Shown piece after piece: positions 47,471-62,469 of a stretch of 64,000 bases of DNA. The DNA is from Halictus rubicundus (Eukaryota; Arthropoda; Insecta; Hymenoptera; Halictidae). Location of the stretch: the NCBI RefSeq assembly GCF_050948215.1, contig NW_027488787.1, positions 62,001-126,000 of the forward strand, read 5' to 3'. The notes under the pieces are model-generated. The model saw nothing but the letters and a program-made list of their open reading frames with translations, searched no databases and had not been told where the DNA came from. Made by a program: the position numbers and the translations under genes. Within the stretch, counting starts at the first letter, position 1, and each line of letters opens with the position of its first letter.

Positions 47471-50400
47471 CCACAATCCTATCCTATCCTCTATTATATC
47501 CTATACTGTATCCTATCCTATCCTCTATAATATCCTATCCTCTATCGTATCCTATCCTCTATCCTATCCCATCCCCTATCCTATCCTATCCTCTATCCTA
47601 TCCTATGATCTATCCTATCCTCTATCCTATCCTGTCCTCTATCCTTTCCCATCCTCTATCCTATCCTATCCTCTATCCTATCCTATACTCTATCCTATCC
47701 TATCATCTATCCTATCCTATCCTCTATCCTATCCTATCCTCTATCCTATCCTATCCTCTATCCTATCCTATCCTCTATCCTATGCTCTATCCTCAATCCT
47801 ATCCTCTATCCTATCCTATCCTCTATCCTATCCAATCCTCTATCGTATCCTCTATCCTATCCTATCCTCTATCCTATCGTATCCTCTATCCTATCCTATC
47901 CTTTATCCTATCGTATCCTCTATAATAACCGTATACTCTATCATATCCTATTCTCTATCCTATAATATCATATATACTATCCTATCCTCTATCCTATCCT
48001 ATCCTCTATCCTGTCGTATCCTCTATCCTATAGTATCCTCTATCCTATCACATCCTCTATCCTATACTATACTCTACCCTATACTATCCTCTATCCTATC
48101 CTATCCTCTAGCCTCTAATATCCACTATTCTATCCAATCCTCTATCCTAACCTATCCTGTATCCTATCCTATCCTCTATCCTGTTATATCCCCTATCCTA
48201 TCCTATCCTGTATCCTATCCAATCCCCCATCCTATCCTCTATCCTATCCTATCCTCTATTCTATACTATCCTCTATCCTATAATATCCTCTATCCTATCC
48301 TATCCTCTATCCTATAGTATCCTCTATCCTATCCCATCCTCTATCCTATCCTATACTCTACCCTATACTATCCTCTATCCTATCCTATCCTCTAGCCTCT
48401 AATATCCACTATTCTATCCAATCCTCTATCCTAACCTATCCTGTATCCTATCCTATCCTCTATCCTGTTATATCCCCTATCCAATCCTATCCTCTATCCT
48501 ATCCAATCCCCTATCCTATCCTCTATCCTATCCTATCCTGTATCCTATCCAATCCCCCATCCTATCCTCTATCCTATAATATATTTGATCCTATCCTATC
48601 CTCTGTCCTATCCTATTTTCTATCCTATCCTACCCTCTGTCCTATCCTATCCTCTATCCTATCCTATCCTCTATCCTATCCTGTCCTCTATCCTATCCTA
48701 TACTCTATCCTATACTATCCTCTATCTTATCCTATCCTCTATCCTATAATATCCTCTATTCTATCCAATCCTTAATCCTATCCAATCCACTATCGTATCC
48801 TGTATCCTATCCTCTATCCTAACCTATCCTCAATCCTACCCTATACCCTATCCTATCCGATCCTCTAACCTATCCTATCATCTATCCTATCCTATCCTCT
48901 GTTTTATCCTATTTTCTATCCTATCCCATCCTCTATCCTATCCCATCCTCTATCGTATCCTATCCTCTATCGTATCCTATCCTATATCCTACAATATCCC
49001 CTATCCTATCCTATCCTATCCTCTATCCTATCCAATCCTCTATACTATCGTATCCTCTACCCTATCCAATCCCCTATCGCATCCTCTATCCTATCCTGTC
49101 CTGTATCCTATCCAATCCCCCATCCTCTCCCCTATCGTATCCTCTATCCTATCCTATCCTCTATCCTATCGTATCCTCTATCCTATCCTATCCTCTACCC
49201 TATAATATCCTCTATAATATCCTATCCTCTATCCGATCCTATCCTCTATTATATCCAATCCTCTATCCTATCCTATCCTCTATCCTATACTATCCTCTAT
49301 CCTATCCAATCCCCTATCCTATCCTCTATCCGATCCTATGCTCTATCCAATCCCCTATCCTATCGTCTATTCGATCCTATCCTCTATCCTATCCTATCCT
49401 CTATAATATCGTATCCTCTATCCTATCCTGTCCTCTATCCTATAATGACATCCATGCTATCCTATTCTCTATCCTACCCTATCCTATCCTCTATCGTATC
49501 CTATCCTCTATCCAATCCAATCCTATATCCTATACACTATCCTATCCTATCCTCTATCCTATCCTATCCTCTATCCTATCCAATCCCCTATCCTATCCTC
49601 TATCGTCCCCTATCCTCTATCCTATCCTATCCTCTACCGTCTCCTGTCCTCTATCCTATCCAATCCCCTATCCTATCCTCTATCCGATCCTATGGTCTAT
49701 CCTATCCTCTATCCTATCCTATCCTGTATCCTATCCTATCCTCTATCCTATCCTCTCTCCTCTATCGTCTCCTGTCCTCCATCCTATCGTATCCTCTATC
49801 CTATCCTATCCTCTATCCTATCGTATCCTCTATCCTATCCTATCCTCTACCCTATAATATCCTCTATAATATCCTATCCTCTATCCGATCCTATCCTCTA
49901 TTATATCCAATCCTCTATCCTATCCTATCCTCTATCCTATACTATCCTCTATCCTATCCAATCCCCTATCCTATCCTCTATCCGATCCTATGCTCTATCC
50001 AATCCCCTATCCTATCGTCTATTCGATCCTATCCTCTATCCTATCCTATCCTCTATAATATCGTATCCTCTATCCTATCCTGTCCTCTATCCTATAATGA
50101 CATCCATGCTATCCTATTCTCTATCCTACCCTATCCTATCCTCTATCGTATCCTATCCTCTATCCAATCCAATCCTATATCCTATACACTATCCTATCCT
50201 ATCCTCTATCCTATCCTATCCTCTATCCTATCCAATCCCCTATCCTATCCTCTATCGTCCCCTATCCTCTATCCTATCCTATCCTCTACCGTCTCCTGTC
50301 CTCTATCCCATCCAATCCCCTATCCTATCCTCTATCCGATCCTATGGTCTATCCTATCCTCTATCCTATCCAATCCTCTATCGTATCCTCTATCCTATCC

Positions 50401-53400
50401 TATCCTCTGTCCTATCGTATCCTCTATCCTATCCTATCCTCTATCCTATCGTATCCTCTATAATAACCGTATACTCTATCATATCCTATTCTCTATCCTA
50501 TAATATCATATATACTATCCTATCCTCTATCCTATCCTATCCTCTATCCTGTCGTATCCTCTATCCTATAGTATCCTCTATCCTATCCCATCCTCTATCC
50601 TATCCTATACTCTACCCTATACTATCCTCTATCCTATCCTATCCTCTAGCCTCTAATATCCACTATTCTATCCAATCCTCTATCCTAACCTATCCTGTAT
50701 CCTATCCTATCCTCTATCCTGTTATGTCCCCTATCCTATCCTATCCTGTATCCTATCCAATCCCCCATCCTATCCTCTATCCTATCCTATCCTGTATCCT
50801 ATCCAATCCCCCATCCTATCCTCTATCCTATAATATATTTGATCCTATCCTATCCTCTGTCCTATCCTATTTTCTATCCTATCCTACCCTCTGTCCTATC
50901 CTATCCTCTATCCTATCCTATCCTCTATCCTATCCTGTCCTCTATCCTATCCTATACTCTATCCTATACTATCCTCTATCTTATCCTATCCTCTATCCTA
51001 TAATATCCTCTATTCTATCCAATCCTTAATCCTATCCAATCCACTATCGTATCCTGTATCCTATCCTCTATCCTAACCTATCCTCAATCCTACCCTATAC
51101 CCTATCCTATCCGATCCTCTAACCTATCCTATCATCTATCCTATCCTATCCTCTGTTTTATCCTATTTTCTATCCTATCCTATCCTCTATCCTATCCCAT
51201 CCTCTATCGTATCCTATCCTCTATCGTATCCTATCCTATATCCTACAATATCCCCTATCCTATCCTATCCTATCCTCTATCCTATCCAATCCTCTATACT
51301 ATCGTATCCTCTACCCTATCCAATCCCCTATCGCATCCTCTATCCTATCCTGTCCTGTATCCTATCCAATCCCCCATCCTCTCCCCTATCGTATCCTCTA
51401 TCCTATCCTATCCTCTATCCTATCGTATCCTCTATCCTATCCTATCCTCTACCCTATAATATCCTCTATAATATCCTATCCTCTATCCGATCCTATCCTC
51501 TATTATATCCAATCCTCTATCCTATCCTATCCTCTATCCTATACTATCCTCTATCCTATCCAATCCCCTATCCTATCCTCTATCCGATCCTATGCTCTAT
51601 CCAATCCCCTATCCTATCGTCTATTCGATCCTATCCTCTATCCTATCCTATCCTCTATAATATCGTATCCTCTATCCTATCCTGTCCTCTATCCTATAAT
51701 GACATCCATGCTATCCTATTCTCTATCCTACCCTATCCTATCCTCTATCGTATCCTATCCTCTATCCAATCCAATCCTATATCCTATACACTATCCTATC
51801 CTATCCTCTATCCTATCCTATCCTCTATCCTATCCAATCCCCTATCCTATCCTCTATCGTCCCCTATCCTCTATCCTATCCTATCCTCTACCGTCTCCTG
51901 TCCTCTATCGTATCCAATCCCCTATCCTATCCTCTATCCGATCCTATGGTCTATCCTATCCTCTATCCTATCCTATCCTGTATCCTATCCTATCCTCTAT
52001 CCTATCCTCTCTCCTCTATCGTCTCCTGTCCTCCATCCTATCCTATCCTCTATCCTATCCTATCCTCTATCCTATCCTATCCTCCATCCTATCCTTTCCT
52101 CGATCCTATCCTATCCTCTATCCTATCCTCTCTTGTATCCTATCCTATCCTCAATCCTATCCTATCCTATATCCTATCCTATCCTCTATCCTATTCTATA
52201 CTCTATCCTATCCTACCCGCTATCCTATCCTATCCTCCATCCTATGCTCTATCCTCAATCCTATACTCTATCCTCTATCCTATCCTATCCTCTATCCTAT
52301 CCTATTATCCATCCTATCCTCTATCCTATCCAATCCCCTATCCTATCCTCTATCGTCTCCTATCCTCTATCCTATCCTATCCTCTATCGTCTCCTGTCCT
52401 CTATCGTATCCAATCCCCTATCCGATCCTCTATCGTCTCATATCCTCTGACCTATCCAATCCCCTATCCTATCCTCTATCCGATCCTATCCTCTATTATA
52501 TCCTATCCTCTATCCTATCCTATCCTCTATCCTATACTATCCTCTATCCTATCCAATCCCCTATCCTATCCTGTATCCTATCCTATCCTGTATCCTATCC
52601 AATCCCCCATCCTATCCTCTATCCTATCCTATATTTGATCCTATCCTATCCTCTGTCCTATCCTATTTTCTATCCTATCCTACCCTCTGTCCTATCCTAT
52701 CCTCTATCCTATCCTATCCTCTATCCTATCCTGTCCTCTATCCTATCCTATACTCTATCCTATACTATCCTCTATCCTATCCTATCCTCTATCCTATCCA
52801 ATCCTCTATCGTATCCTCTGTCCTATCCTATACTCTATCCTATCCTATCCTCTATCCTATCCTGTCCTCTATCCTATCCTATGCTCTATCCTATCCCATC
52901 CTCTATCGTATCCTATCCCCTATCGTATCCTATCCTATATCCTACAATATCCCCTATCCTATCCTATCCTATCCTCTATCCTATCCAATCCTCTATACTA
53001 TCGTATCCTCTACCCTATCCAATCCCCTATCCTATCCTCTATCCTATCCTGTCCTGTATCCTATTCAATCCCCCATCCTATCCCCTATCGTATCCTCTAT
53101 CCTATCCTATCCTCTATCCTATCCAATCCCCTATCCTATCCTGTATCCTATCCTATCCTGTATCCTATCCAATCCCCCATCCTATCCTCTATCCTATCCT
53201 ATATTTGATCCTATCCTATCCTCTGTCCTATCCTATTTTCTATCCTATCCTACCCTCTGTCCTATCCTATCCTCTATCCTATCCTATCCTCTATCCTATC
53301 CTATGCTCTATCCTATCCCATCCTCTATCGTATCCTATCCCCTATCGTATCCTATCCTATATCCTACAATATCCCCTATCCTATCCTATCCTATCCTCTA

Positions 53401-55585
53401 TCCTATCCAATCCTCTATACTATCGTATCCTCTACCCTATCCAATCCCCTATCCTATCCTCTATCCTATCCTGTCCTGTATCCTATTCAATCCCCCATCC
53501 TATCCCCTATCGTATCCTCTATCCTATCCTATCCTCTATCCTATCGTATCCTCTATCCTATCCTGTCCTGTATCCTATCCAATCCCCCATCCTATCCCCT
53601 ATCGTATCCTCTATCCTATCCTATCCTCTATCCTATCGTATCCTCTATCCTATCGTATCATCTATCCTATCCTATTCTCTGTTCTATCCTATTTTCTATC
53701 CTACCCTACCCTCTATCCTATCCTGTCCTCTATCCTATCCAATCCCCTATCCCATCCTCTATCCGATCCTGTCCTATCCTCTTATCCTATCCTCTATCCT
53801 ATCCTCTATCCTATCCTATCCTCAAACCTATCCTATCCTCTATCCTATCCTATTCTCTATCCTATCCTTTACTCTATCCTTTCCTACCCTCTATCCTATC
53901 CTATCCTTTATTCTATCCTATCCCCTATCCTATCCTCTATCCTATCATATCCTCAATCCTATCCTATACTGCATTATATCCTATCCTCTATCCTATCCTC
54001 TATCATATCGTATCCTCTATCCTATCCTATCTTCTACCCTATAATATCCTCTATCCTATCGTATTCTCTATCCTATCCTATCCTCTATCGTATCCTATCC
54101 TCTACCCTATAATATCCTCTATAATATCCTATTCTCTATCCTATCCTATCCTCTATCCTATCCTATCCTGTATTCTATCCAAATTCTACCCTATCCTCTA
54201 TCCTATCCACTATCCTATCCTATCCTCTATCCTATCCTATCCTCTATCCTATCCTATCCTCTATCCTATCCTATCCTCTATCCTATCCTATCCACTATCC
54301 TATCTTATCCTCAATCCTATTCTATCCTCTATCCTATCCTATCCTCTATCCTATCCTATCCTCTATCATATCCTATCATCTATCCTATCCTATCCTCTAT
54401 CCTATCCTATCCTCTATCCTATCCTATCCTCTATATTATCCTATCCTCTATAATATCGTATCCTCTATCATATCCTATCCTCTTTCCTATAATATTATCT
54501 ATCCTATCCTATTCTCTATCCTATCCTATCCTCTGTCCTATCCTATCGTCTATCGTATCCTGTCCACTATTCTATCAAAATCCCTGTCCTATCCTCTATC
54601 CTGTCCTATCCTCTATCCTACCCTATCCCCAATCCTATCCTATCCTCTATCCTATCCTATCCTCTATCCTATCCTATCCTCTATCATATCCTATCCTCTT
54701 TCCTATAATATCATCTATCCTATTCTATCCTCTATCCTATCCTATCCTCTATAATATCGTATCCTCTATCCTATAATATCATCTATCCTATCATATCCTC
54801 TACAATATCGTATCCTCTATCGTATCCTATCCTCTATCCCATAATATCATCTATCCTATCCTATTCTCTACCCTATCCTATCCTCTATCCTATCTTATCC
54901 TCAATCCTATTCTATTCTCTATCCTATCCTATCCTCTATCCTATCCTATCCTCTATCCTATCCTATCCTCTTTACTATCCTATCCTCTTTCCTATCCTAT
55001 CCTCAATCCTATCCTATCGTCTATCCTATCCAATCCGCTATCCTATTCTCTATCCTATCCTATCCTCTATCCTATCTTATCCTCAATCCTATTCTATCCT
55101 GTATCTTATCCTATCCTCTATCCTATCCTATCCTCAATACTATCCTATCCTCTATCCTATCCTCTCCTCTATCATATCCTATCCTCTTTCCTATAATATC
55201 ATCTATCCTATCCTATCCTCTATCATATCCTATCATCTATCCTATCCTATCCTCTATCCTATCCTATCCTCTATCCTATCCTATCCTCTATATTATCCTA
55301 TCCTCTATAATATCGTATCCTCTATCATATCCTATCCTCTTTCCTATAATATTATCTATCCTATCCTATTCTCTATCCTATCCTATCCTCTGTCCTATCC
55401 TATCGTCTATCGTATCCTATCCACTATTCTATCAAAATCCCTGTCCTATCCTCTATCCTGTCCTATCCTCTATCCTACCCTATACCCAATCCCATCCTAT
55501 CTTCTATCCTATCCTATCCTGTATCCTATCCTATCCTCTATACTATACTATCCTCTATCGTATCCTATCCTCTATACTATGCTAT
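47471..55585. repeat. Large higher-order satellite unit, copy B
   Basis: Copy B is 8115 bp to the next landmark. Its later part (about 50.35-54.3 kb) matches copy A at a shift of 8693 bp. ATGACATCCATGC occurs at 49445, 50097 and 51699, so B has gained an internal 652-bp tandem duplication and further sequence. It lacks about 580 bp that copies A and C carry near 45.67 and 60.45 kb. Confidence 0.75.
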
Positions 55586-58500
55586 CCACAATCCTATCCT
55601 ATCCTCTATTATATCCTATACTGTATCCTATCCTATCCTCTATAATATCCTATCCTCTATCGTATCCTATCCTCTATCCTATCCCATCCCCTATCCTATC
55701 CTATCCTCTATCCTATCCTATGATCTATCCTATCCTCTATCCTATCCTGTCCTCTATCCTTTCCCATCCTCTATCCTATCCTATCCTCTATCCTATCCTA
55801 TACTCTATCCTATCCTATCATCTATCCTATCCTATCCTCTATCCTATCCTATCCTCTATCCTATCCTATCCTCTATCCTATCCTATCCTCTATCCTATGC
55901 TCTATCCTCAATCCTATCCTCTATCCTATCCTATCCTCTATCCTATCCAATCCTCTATCGTATCCTCTATCCTATCCTATCCTCTATCCTATCGTATCCT
56001 CTATCCTATCCTATCCTTTATCCTATCGTATCCTCTATAATAACCGTATACTCTATCATATCCTATTCTCTATCCTATAATATCATATATACTATCCTAT
56101 CCTCTATCCTATCCTATCCTCTATCCTGTCGTATCCTCTATCCTATAGTATCCTCTATCCTATCACATCCTCTATCCTATACTATACTCTACCCTATACT
56201 ATCCTCTATCCTATCCTATCCTCTAGCCTCTAATATCCACTATTCTATCCAATCCTCTATCCTAACCTATCCTGTATCCTATCCTATCCTCTATCCTGTT
56301 ATATCCCCTATCCTATCCTATCCTGTATCCTATCCAATCCCCCATCCTATCCTCTATCCTATCCTATCCTCTATTCTATACTATCCTCTATCCTATAATA
56401 TCCTCTATCCTATCCTATCCTCTATCCTATAGTATCCTCTATCCTATCCCATCCTCTATCCTATCCTATACTCTACCCTATACTATCCTCTATCCTATCC
56501 TATCCTCTAGCCTCTAATATCCACTATTCTATCCAATCCTCTATCCTAACCTATCCTGTATCCTATCCTATCCTCTGTCCTGTTATATCCCCTATCCAAT
56601 CCTATCCTCTATCCTATCCAATCCCCTATCCTATCCTCTATCCTATCCTATCCTGTATCCTATCCAATCCCCCATCCTATCCTCTATCCTATAATATATT
56701 TGATCCTATCCTATCCTCTGTCCTATCCTATTTTCTATCCTATCCTACCCTCTGTCCTATCCTATCCTCTATCCTATCCTATCCTCTATCCTATCCTGTC
56801 CTCTATCCTATCCTATACTCTATCCTATACTATCCTCTATCTTATCCTATCCTCTATCCTATAATATCCTCTATTCTATCCAATCCTTAATCCTATCCAA
56901 TCCACTATCGTATCCTGTATCCTATCCTCTATCCTAACCTATCCTCAATCCTACCCTATACCCTATCCTATCCGATCCTCTAACCTATCCTATCATCTAT
57001 CCTATCCTATCCTCTGTTTTATCCTATTTTCTATCCTATCCCATCCTCTATCCTATCCCATCCTCTATCGTATCCTATCCTCTATCGTATCCTATCCTAT
57101 ATCCTACAATATCCCCTATCCTATCCTATCCTATCCTCTATCCTATCCAATCCTCTATACTATCGTATCCTCTACCCTATCCAATCCCCTATCGCATCCT
57201 CTATCCTATCCTGTCCTGTATCCTATCCAATCCCCCATCCTCTCCCCTATCGTATCCTCTATCCTATCCTATCCTCTATCCTATCGTATCCTCTATCCTA
57301 TCCTATCCTCTACCCTATAATATCCTCTATAATATCCTATCCTCTATCCGATCCTATCCTCTATTATATCCAATCCTCTATCCTATCCTATCCTCTATCC
57401 TATACTATCCTCTATCCTATCCAATCCCCTATCCTATCCTCTATCCGATCCTATGCTCTATCCAATCCCCTATCCTATCGTCTATTCGATCCTATCCTCT
57501 ATCCTATCCTATCCTCTATAATATCGTATCCTCTATCCTATCCTGTCCTCTATCCTATAATGACATCCATGCTATCCTATTCTCTATCCTACCCTATCCT
57601 ATCCTCTATCGTATCCTATCCTCTATCCAATCCAATCCTATATCCTATACACTATCCTATCCTATCCTCTATCCTATCCTATCCTCTATCCTATCCAATC
57701 CCCTATCCTATCCTCTATCGTCCCCTATCCTCTATCCTATCCTATCCTCTACCGTCTCCTGTCCTCTATCCTATCCAATCCCCTATCCTATCCTCTATCC
57801 GATCCTATGGTCTATCCTATCCTCTATCCTATCCTATCCTGTATCCTATCCTATCCTCTATCCTATCCTCTCTCCTCTATCGTCTCCTGTCCTCCATCCT
57901 ATCGTATCCTCTATCCTATCCTATCCTCTATCCTATCGTATCCTCTATCCTATCCTATCCTCTACCCTATAATATCCTCTATAATATCCTATCCTCTATC
58001 CGATCCTATCCTCTATTATATCCAATCCTCTATCCTATCCTATCCTCTATCCTATACTATCCTCTATCCTATCCAATCCCCTATCCTATCCTCTATCCGA
58101 TCCTATGCTCTATCCAATCCCCTATCCTATCGTCTATTCGATCCTATCCTCTATCCTATCCTATCCTCTATAATATCGTATCCTCTATCCTATCCTGTCC
58201 TCTATCCTATAATGACATCCATGCTATCCTATTCTCTATCCTACCCTATCCTATCCTCTATCGTATCCTATCCTCTATCCAATCCAATCCTATATCCTAT
58301 ACACTATCCTATCCTATCCTCTATCCTATCCTATCCTCTATCCTATCCAATCCCCTATCCTATCCTCTATCGTCCCCTATCCTCTATCCTATCCTATCCT
58401 CTACCGTCTCCTGTCCTCTATCCCATCCAATCCCCTATCCTATCCTCTATCCGATCCTATGGTCTATCCTATCCTCTATCCTATCCTATCCTGTATCCTA

Positions 58501-61500
58501 TCCTATCCTCTATCCTATCCTCTCTCCTCTATCGTCTCCTGTCCTCCATCCTATCCTATCCTCTATCCTATCCTATCCTCTATCCTATCCTATCCTCTAT
58601 CCTATCCTTTCCTCGATCCTATCCTATCCTCTATCCTATCCTCTCTTGTATCCTATCCTATCCTCAATCCTATCCTAACCTATATCCTATCCTATCCTCT
58701 ATCCTATTCTATACTCTATCCTATCCTACCCGCTATCCTATCCTATCCTCCATCCTATGCTCTATCCTCAATCATATACTCTATCCTCTATCCTATCCTA
58801 TCCTCTATCCTATCCTATTATCCATCCTATCCTTTATCCTATCCAATCCCCTATCCTATCCTCTATCGTCTCCTATCCTCTATCCTATCCTATCCTCTAT
58901 CGTCTCCTGTCCTCTATCGTATCCAATCCCCTATCCGATCCTCTATCGTCTCATATCCTCTGACCTATCCAATCCCCTATCCTATCCTCTATCCGATCCT
59001 ATCCTCTATTATATCCTATCCTCTATCCTATCCTATCCTCTATCCTATACTATCCTCTATCCTATCCAATCCCCTATCCTATCCTGTATCCTATCCTATC
59101 CTGTATCCTATCCAATCCCCCATCCTATCCTCTATCCTATCCTATATTTGATCCTATCCTATCCTCTGTCCTATCCTATTTTCTATCCTATCCTACCCTC
59201 TGTCCTATCCTATCCTCTATCCTATCCTATCCTCTATCCTATCCTGTCCTCTATCCTATCCTATACTCTATCCTATACTATCCTCTATCCTATCCTATCC
59301 TCTATCCTATCCAATCCTCTATCGTATCCTCTGTCCTATCCTATACTCTATCCTATCCTATCCTCTATCCTATCCTGTCCTCTATCCTATCCTATGCTCT
59401 ATCCTATCCCATCCTCTATCGTATCCTATCCCCTATCGTATCCTATCCTATATCCTACAATATCCCCTATCCTATCCTATCCTATCCTCTATCCTATCCA
59501 ATCCTCTATACTATCGTATCCTCTACCCTATCCAATCCCCTATCCTATCCTCTATCCTATCCTGTCCTGTATCCTATTCAATCCCCCATCCTATCCCCTA
59601 TCGTATCCTCTATCCTATCCTATCCTCTATCCTATCGTATCCTCTATCCTATCCTGTCCTGTATCCTATCCAATCCCCCATCCTATCCCCTATCGTATCC
59701 TCTATCCTATCCTATCCTCTATCCTATCGTATCCTCTATCCTATCGTATCATCTATCCTATCCTATTCTCTGTTCTATCCTATTTTCTATCCTACCCTAC
59801 CCTCTATCCTATCCTGTCCTCTATCCTATCCAATCCCCTATCCCATCCTCTATCCGATCCTATCCTATCCTCTTATCCTATCCTCTATCCTATCCTCTAT
59901 CCTATCCTATCCTCAAACCTATCCTATCCTCTATCCTATCCTATTCTCTATCCTATCCTTTACTCTATCCTTTCCTACCCTCTATCCTATCCTATCCTTT
60001 ATTCTATCCTATCCCCTATCCTATCCTCTATCCTATCATATCCTCAATCCTATCCTATACTGCATTATATCCTATCCTCTATCCTATCCTCTATCATATC
60101 GTATCCTCTATCCTATCCTATCTTCTACCCTATAATATCCTCTATCCTATCGTATTCTCTATCCTATCCTATCCTCTATCGTATCCTATCCTCTACCCTA
60201 TAATATCCTCTATAATATCCTATTCTCTATCCTATCCTATCCTCTATCCTATCCTATCCTGTATTCTATCCAAATTCTACCCTATCCTCTATCCTATCCA
60301 CTATCCTATCCTATCCTCTATCTTATCCTATCCTCTATCCTATCCTATCCTCTATCCTTTCCTATCCTCTATCCTATCCTATCCACTATCCTATCTTATC
60401 CTCAATCCTATTCTATCCTCTATCCTATCCTATCCTCTATCCTATCCTATCCTCTATAATATCGTATCATCTATCAAATCCTATCCTCTTTCCTATAATA
60501 TGATCTATCCTATAGTATCTTCTATGCTATCCTGTCCTCTATAATATCGTATCCTCTATCCTATAATATCATCTATCCTATCCTATTCTCTATCCTATCC
60601 CATCCTCTATCCTATCTTATCCCCAATCCTATCCTATCCTCTATCCTGTCCTATCCTCTATCCTACCCTATCCCCAATCATATCCTATCCTCTATCCTAT
60701 CCTATCCTCTATCCTATCCTCTCCTCTATCATATCCTATCCTCTTTCCTATAATATCATCTATCCTATTCTATCCTCTATCCTATCCTATCCTCTATAAT
60801 ATCGTATCCTCTATCCTATAATATCATCTATCCTATCCCATTCTCTATCCTATCCTATCCTCTATCCTCTCTTATCCCCAATCCTATCCTATCCTGTATC
60901 CTGTCCTATCCTCTATCCTACCCTATCCCCAATCCTATCCTATCCTCTATCATATCCTATCCTCTATCCTATCCTCTCCTCTATCATATCCTATCCTCTT
61001 TCCTATAATATCATCTATCCTATCCTATCCTCTATCATATCCTATCATCTATCCTATCCTATCCTCTATCCTATCCTATCCTCTATCCTATCCTATCCTC
61101 TATATTATCCTATCCTCTATAATATCGTATCCTCTATCATATCCTATCCTCTTTCCTATAATATTATCTATCCTATCCTATTCTCTATCCTATCCTATCC
61201 TCTGTCCTATCCTATCGTCTATCGTATCCTGTCCACTATTCTATCAAAATCCCTGTCCTATCCTCTATCCTGTCCTATCCTCTATCCTACCCTATCCCCA
61301 ATCCTATCCTATCCTCTATCCTATCAAATCCTCTATCCTATCCTATCCTCTATCATATCCTATCCTCTTTCCTATAATATCATCTATCCTATTCTATCCT
61401 CTATCCTATCCTATCCTCCATAATATCGTATCCTCTATCCTATAATATCATCTATCCTATCATATCCTCTACAATATCGTATCCTCTATCGTATCCTATC

Positions 61501-61950
61501 CTCTATCCCATAATATCATCTATCCTATCCTATTCTCTACCCTATCCTATCCTCTATCCTATCTTATCCTCAATCCTATTCTATTCTCTATCCTATCCTA
61601 TCCTCTATCCTATCCTATCCTCTATCCTATCCTATCCTCTTTACTATCCTATCCTCTTTCCTATCCTATCCTCAATCCTATCCTATCGTCTATCCTATCC
61701 AATCCGCTATCCTATTCTCTATCCTATCCTATCCTCTATCCTATCTTATCCTCAATCCTATTCTATCCTGTATCTTATCCTATCCTCTATCCTATCCTAT
61801 CCTCAATACTATCCTATCCTCTATCCTATCCTCTCCTCTATCATATCCTATCCTCTTTCCTATAATATCATCTATCCTATCCTATCCTCTATCATATCCT
61901 ATCATCTATCCTATCCTATCCTCTATCCTATCCTATCCTCTATCCTATCC
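55586..61950. repeat. Large higher-order satellite unit, copy C
   Basis: Its start matches copy B at a shift of 8115 bp, including the 652-bp internal duplication (57560 and 58212). Later parts match copy A at shifts of 15206 bp (58459 versus 43253) and then 14784 bp (60475 versus 45691). Copies A and B differ at only a few bases over 2.35 kb, so the duplications are young or continually homogenised. The right edge is approximate. Confidence 0.7.
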
Positions 61951-61974
61951 TATCCTCTATCCTGTCCTATCCTC

Positions 61975-62345
61975 TATCCTATCCTATCCTCTTTACTATC
62001 CTATCCTCTTTCCTATCCTATCCTCAATCCTATCCTATCGTCTATCCTATCCAATCCGCTATCCTATTCTCTATCCTATCCTATCCTCTATCCTATCCTA
62101 TCCTCTATAATATCGTATCCTCTATCCTATCCTATCCTCTATCCTATCCTATCCTCTATCCTATCCTATCCTCTATCCTGTCCTATCCTCTATCCTATCC
62201 TATCCTCTTTACTATCCTATCCTCTTTCCTATCCTATCCTCAATCCTATCCTATCGTCTATCCTATCCAATCCGCTATCCTATTCTCTATCCTATCCTAT
62301 CCTCTATCCTATCCTATCCTCTATAATATCGTATCCTCTATCCTA
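61975..62345. repeat. Local 216-bp tandem duplication in satellite
   Basis: The string TTACTATCCTATCCTCTTTCC and its following monomers occur at 61993 and again at 62209, with an earlier relative at 61641. The spacing of 216 bp equals twelve 17-bp units plus one 12-bp unit. Confidence 0.7.
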
Positions 62346-62469
62346 TCCTATCCTCTATCCTATCCTATCCTCTATCCTATCCTCCATCCTATCCTATCCT
62401 CTATCCTATCCTATCCTCTATCCTATCCTATCCTCTATCCTATCCTATCCTCTATCCTATCCTATCCTC

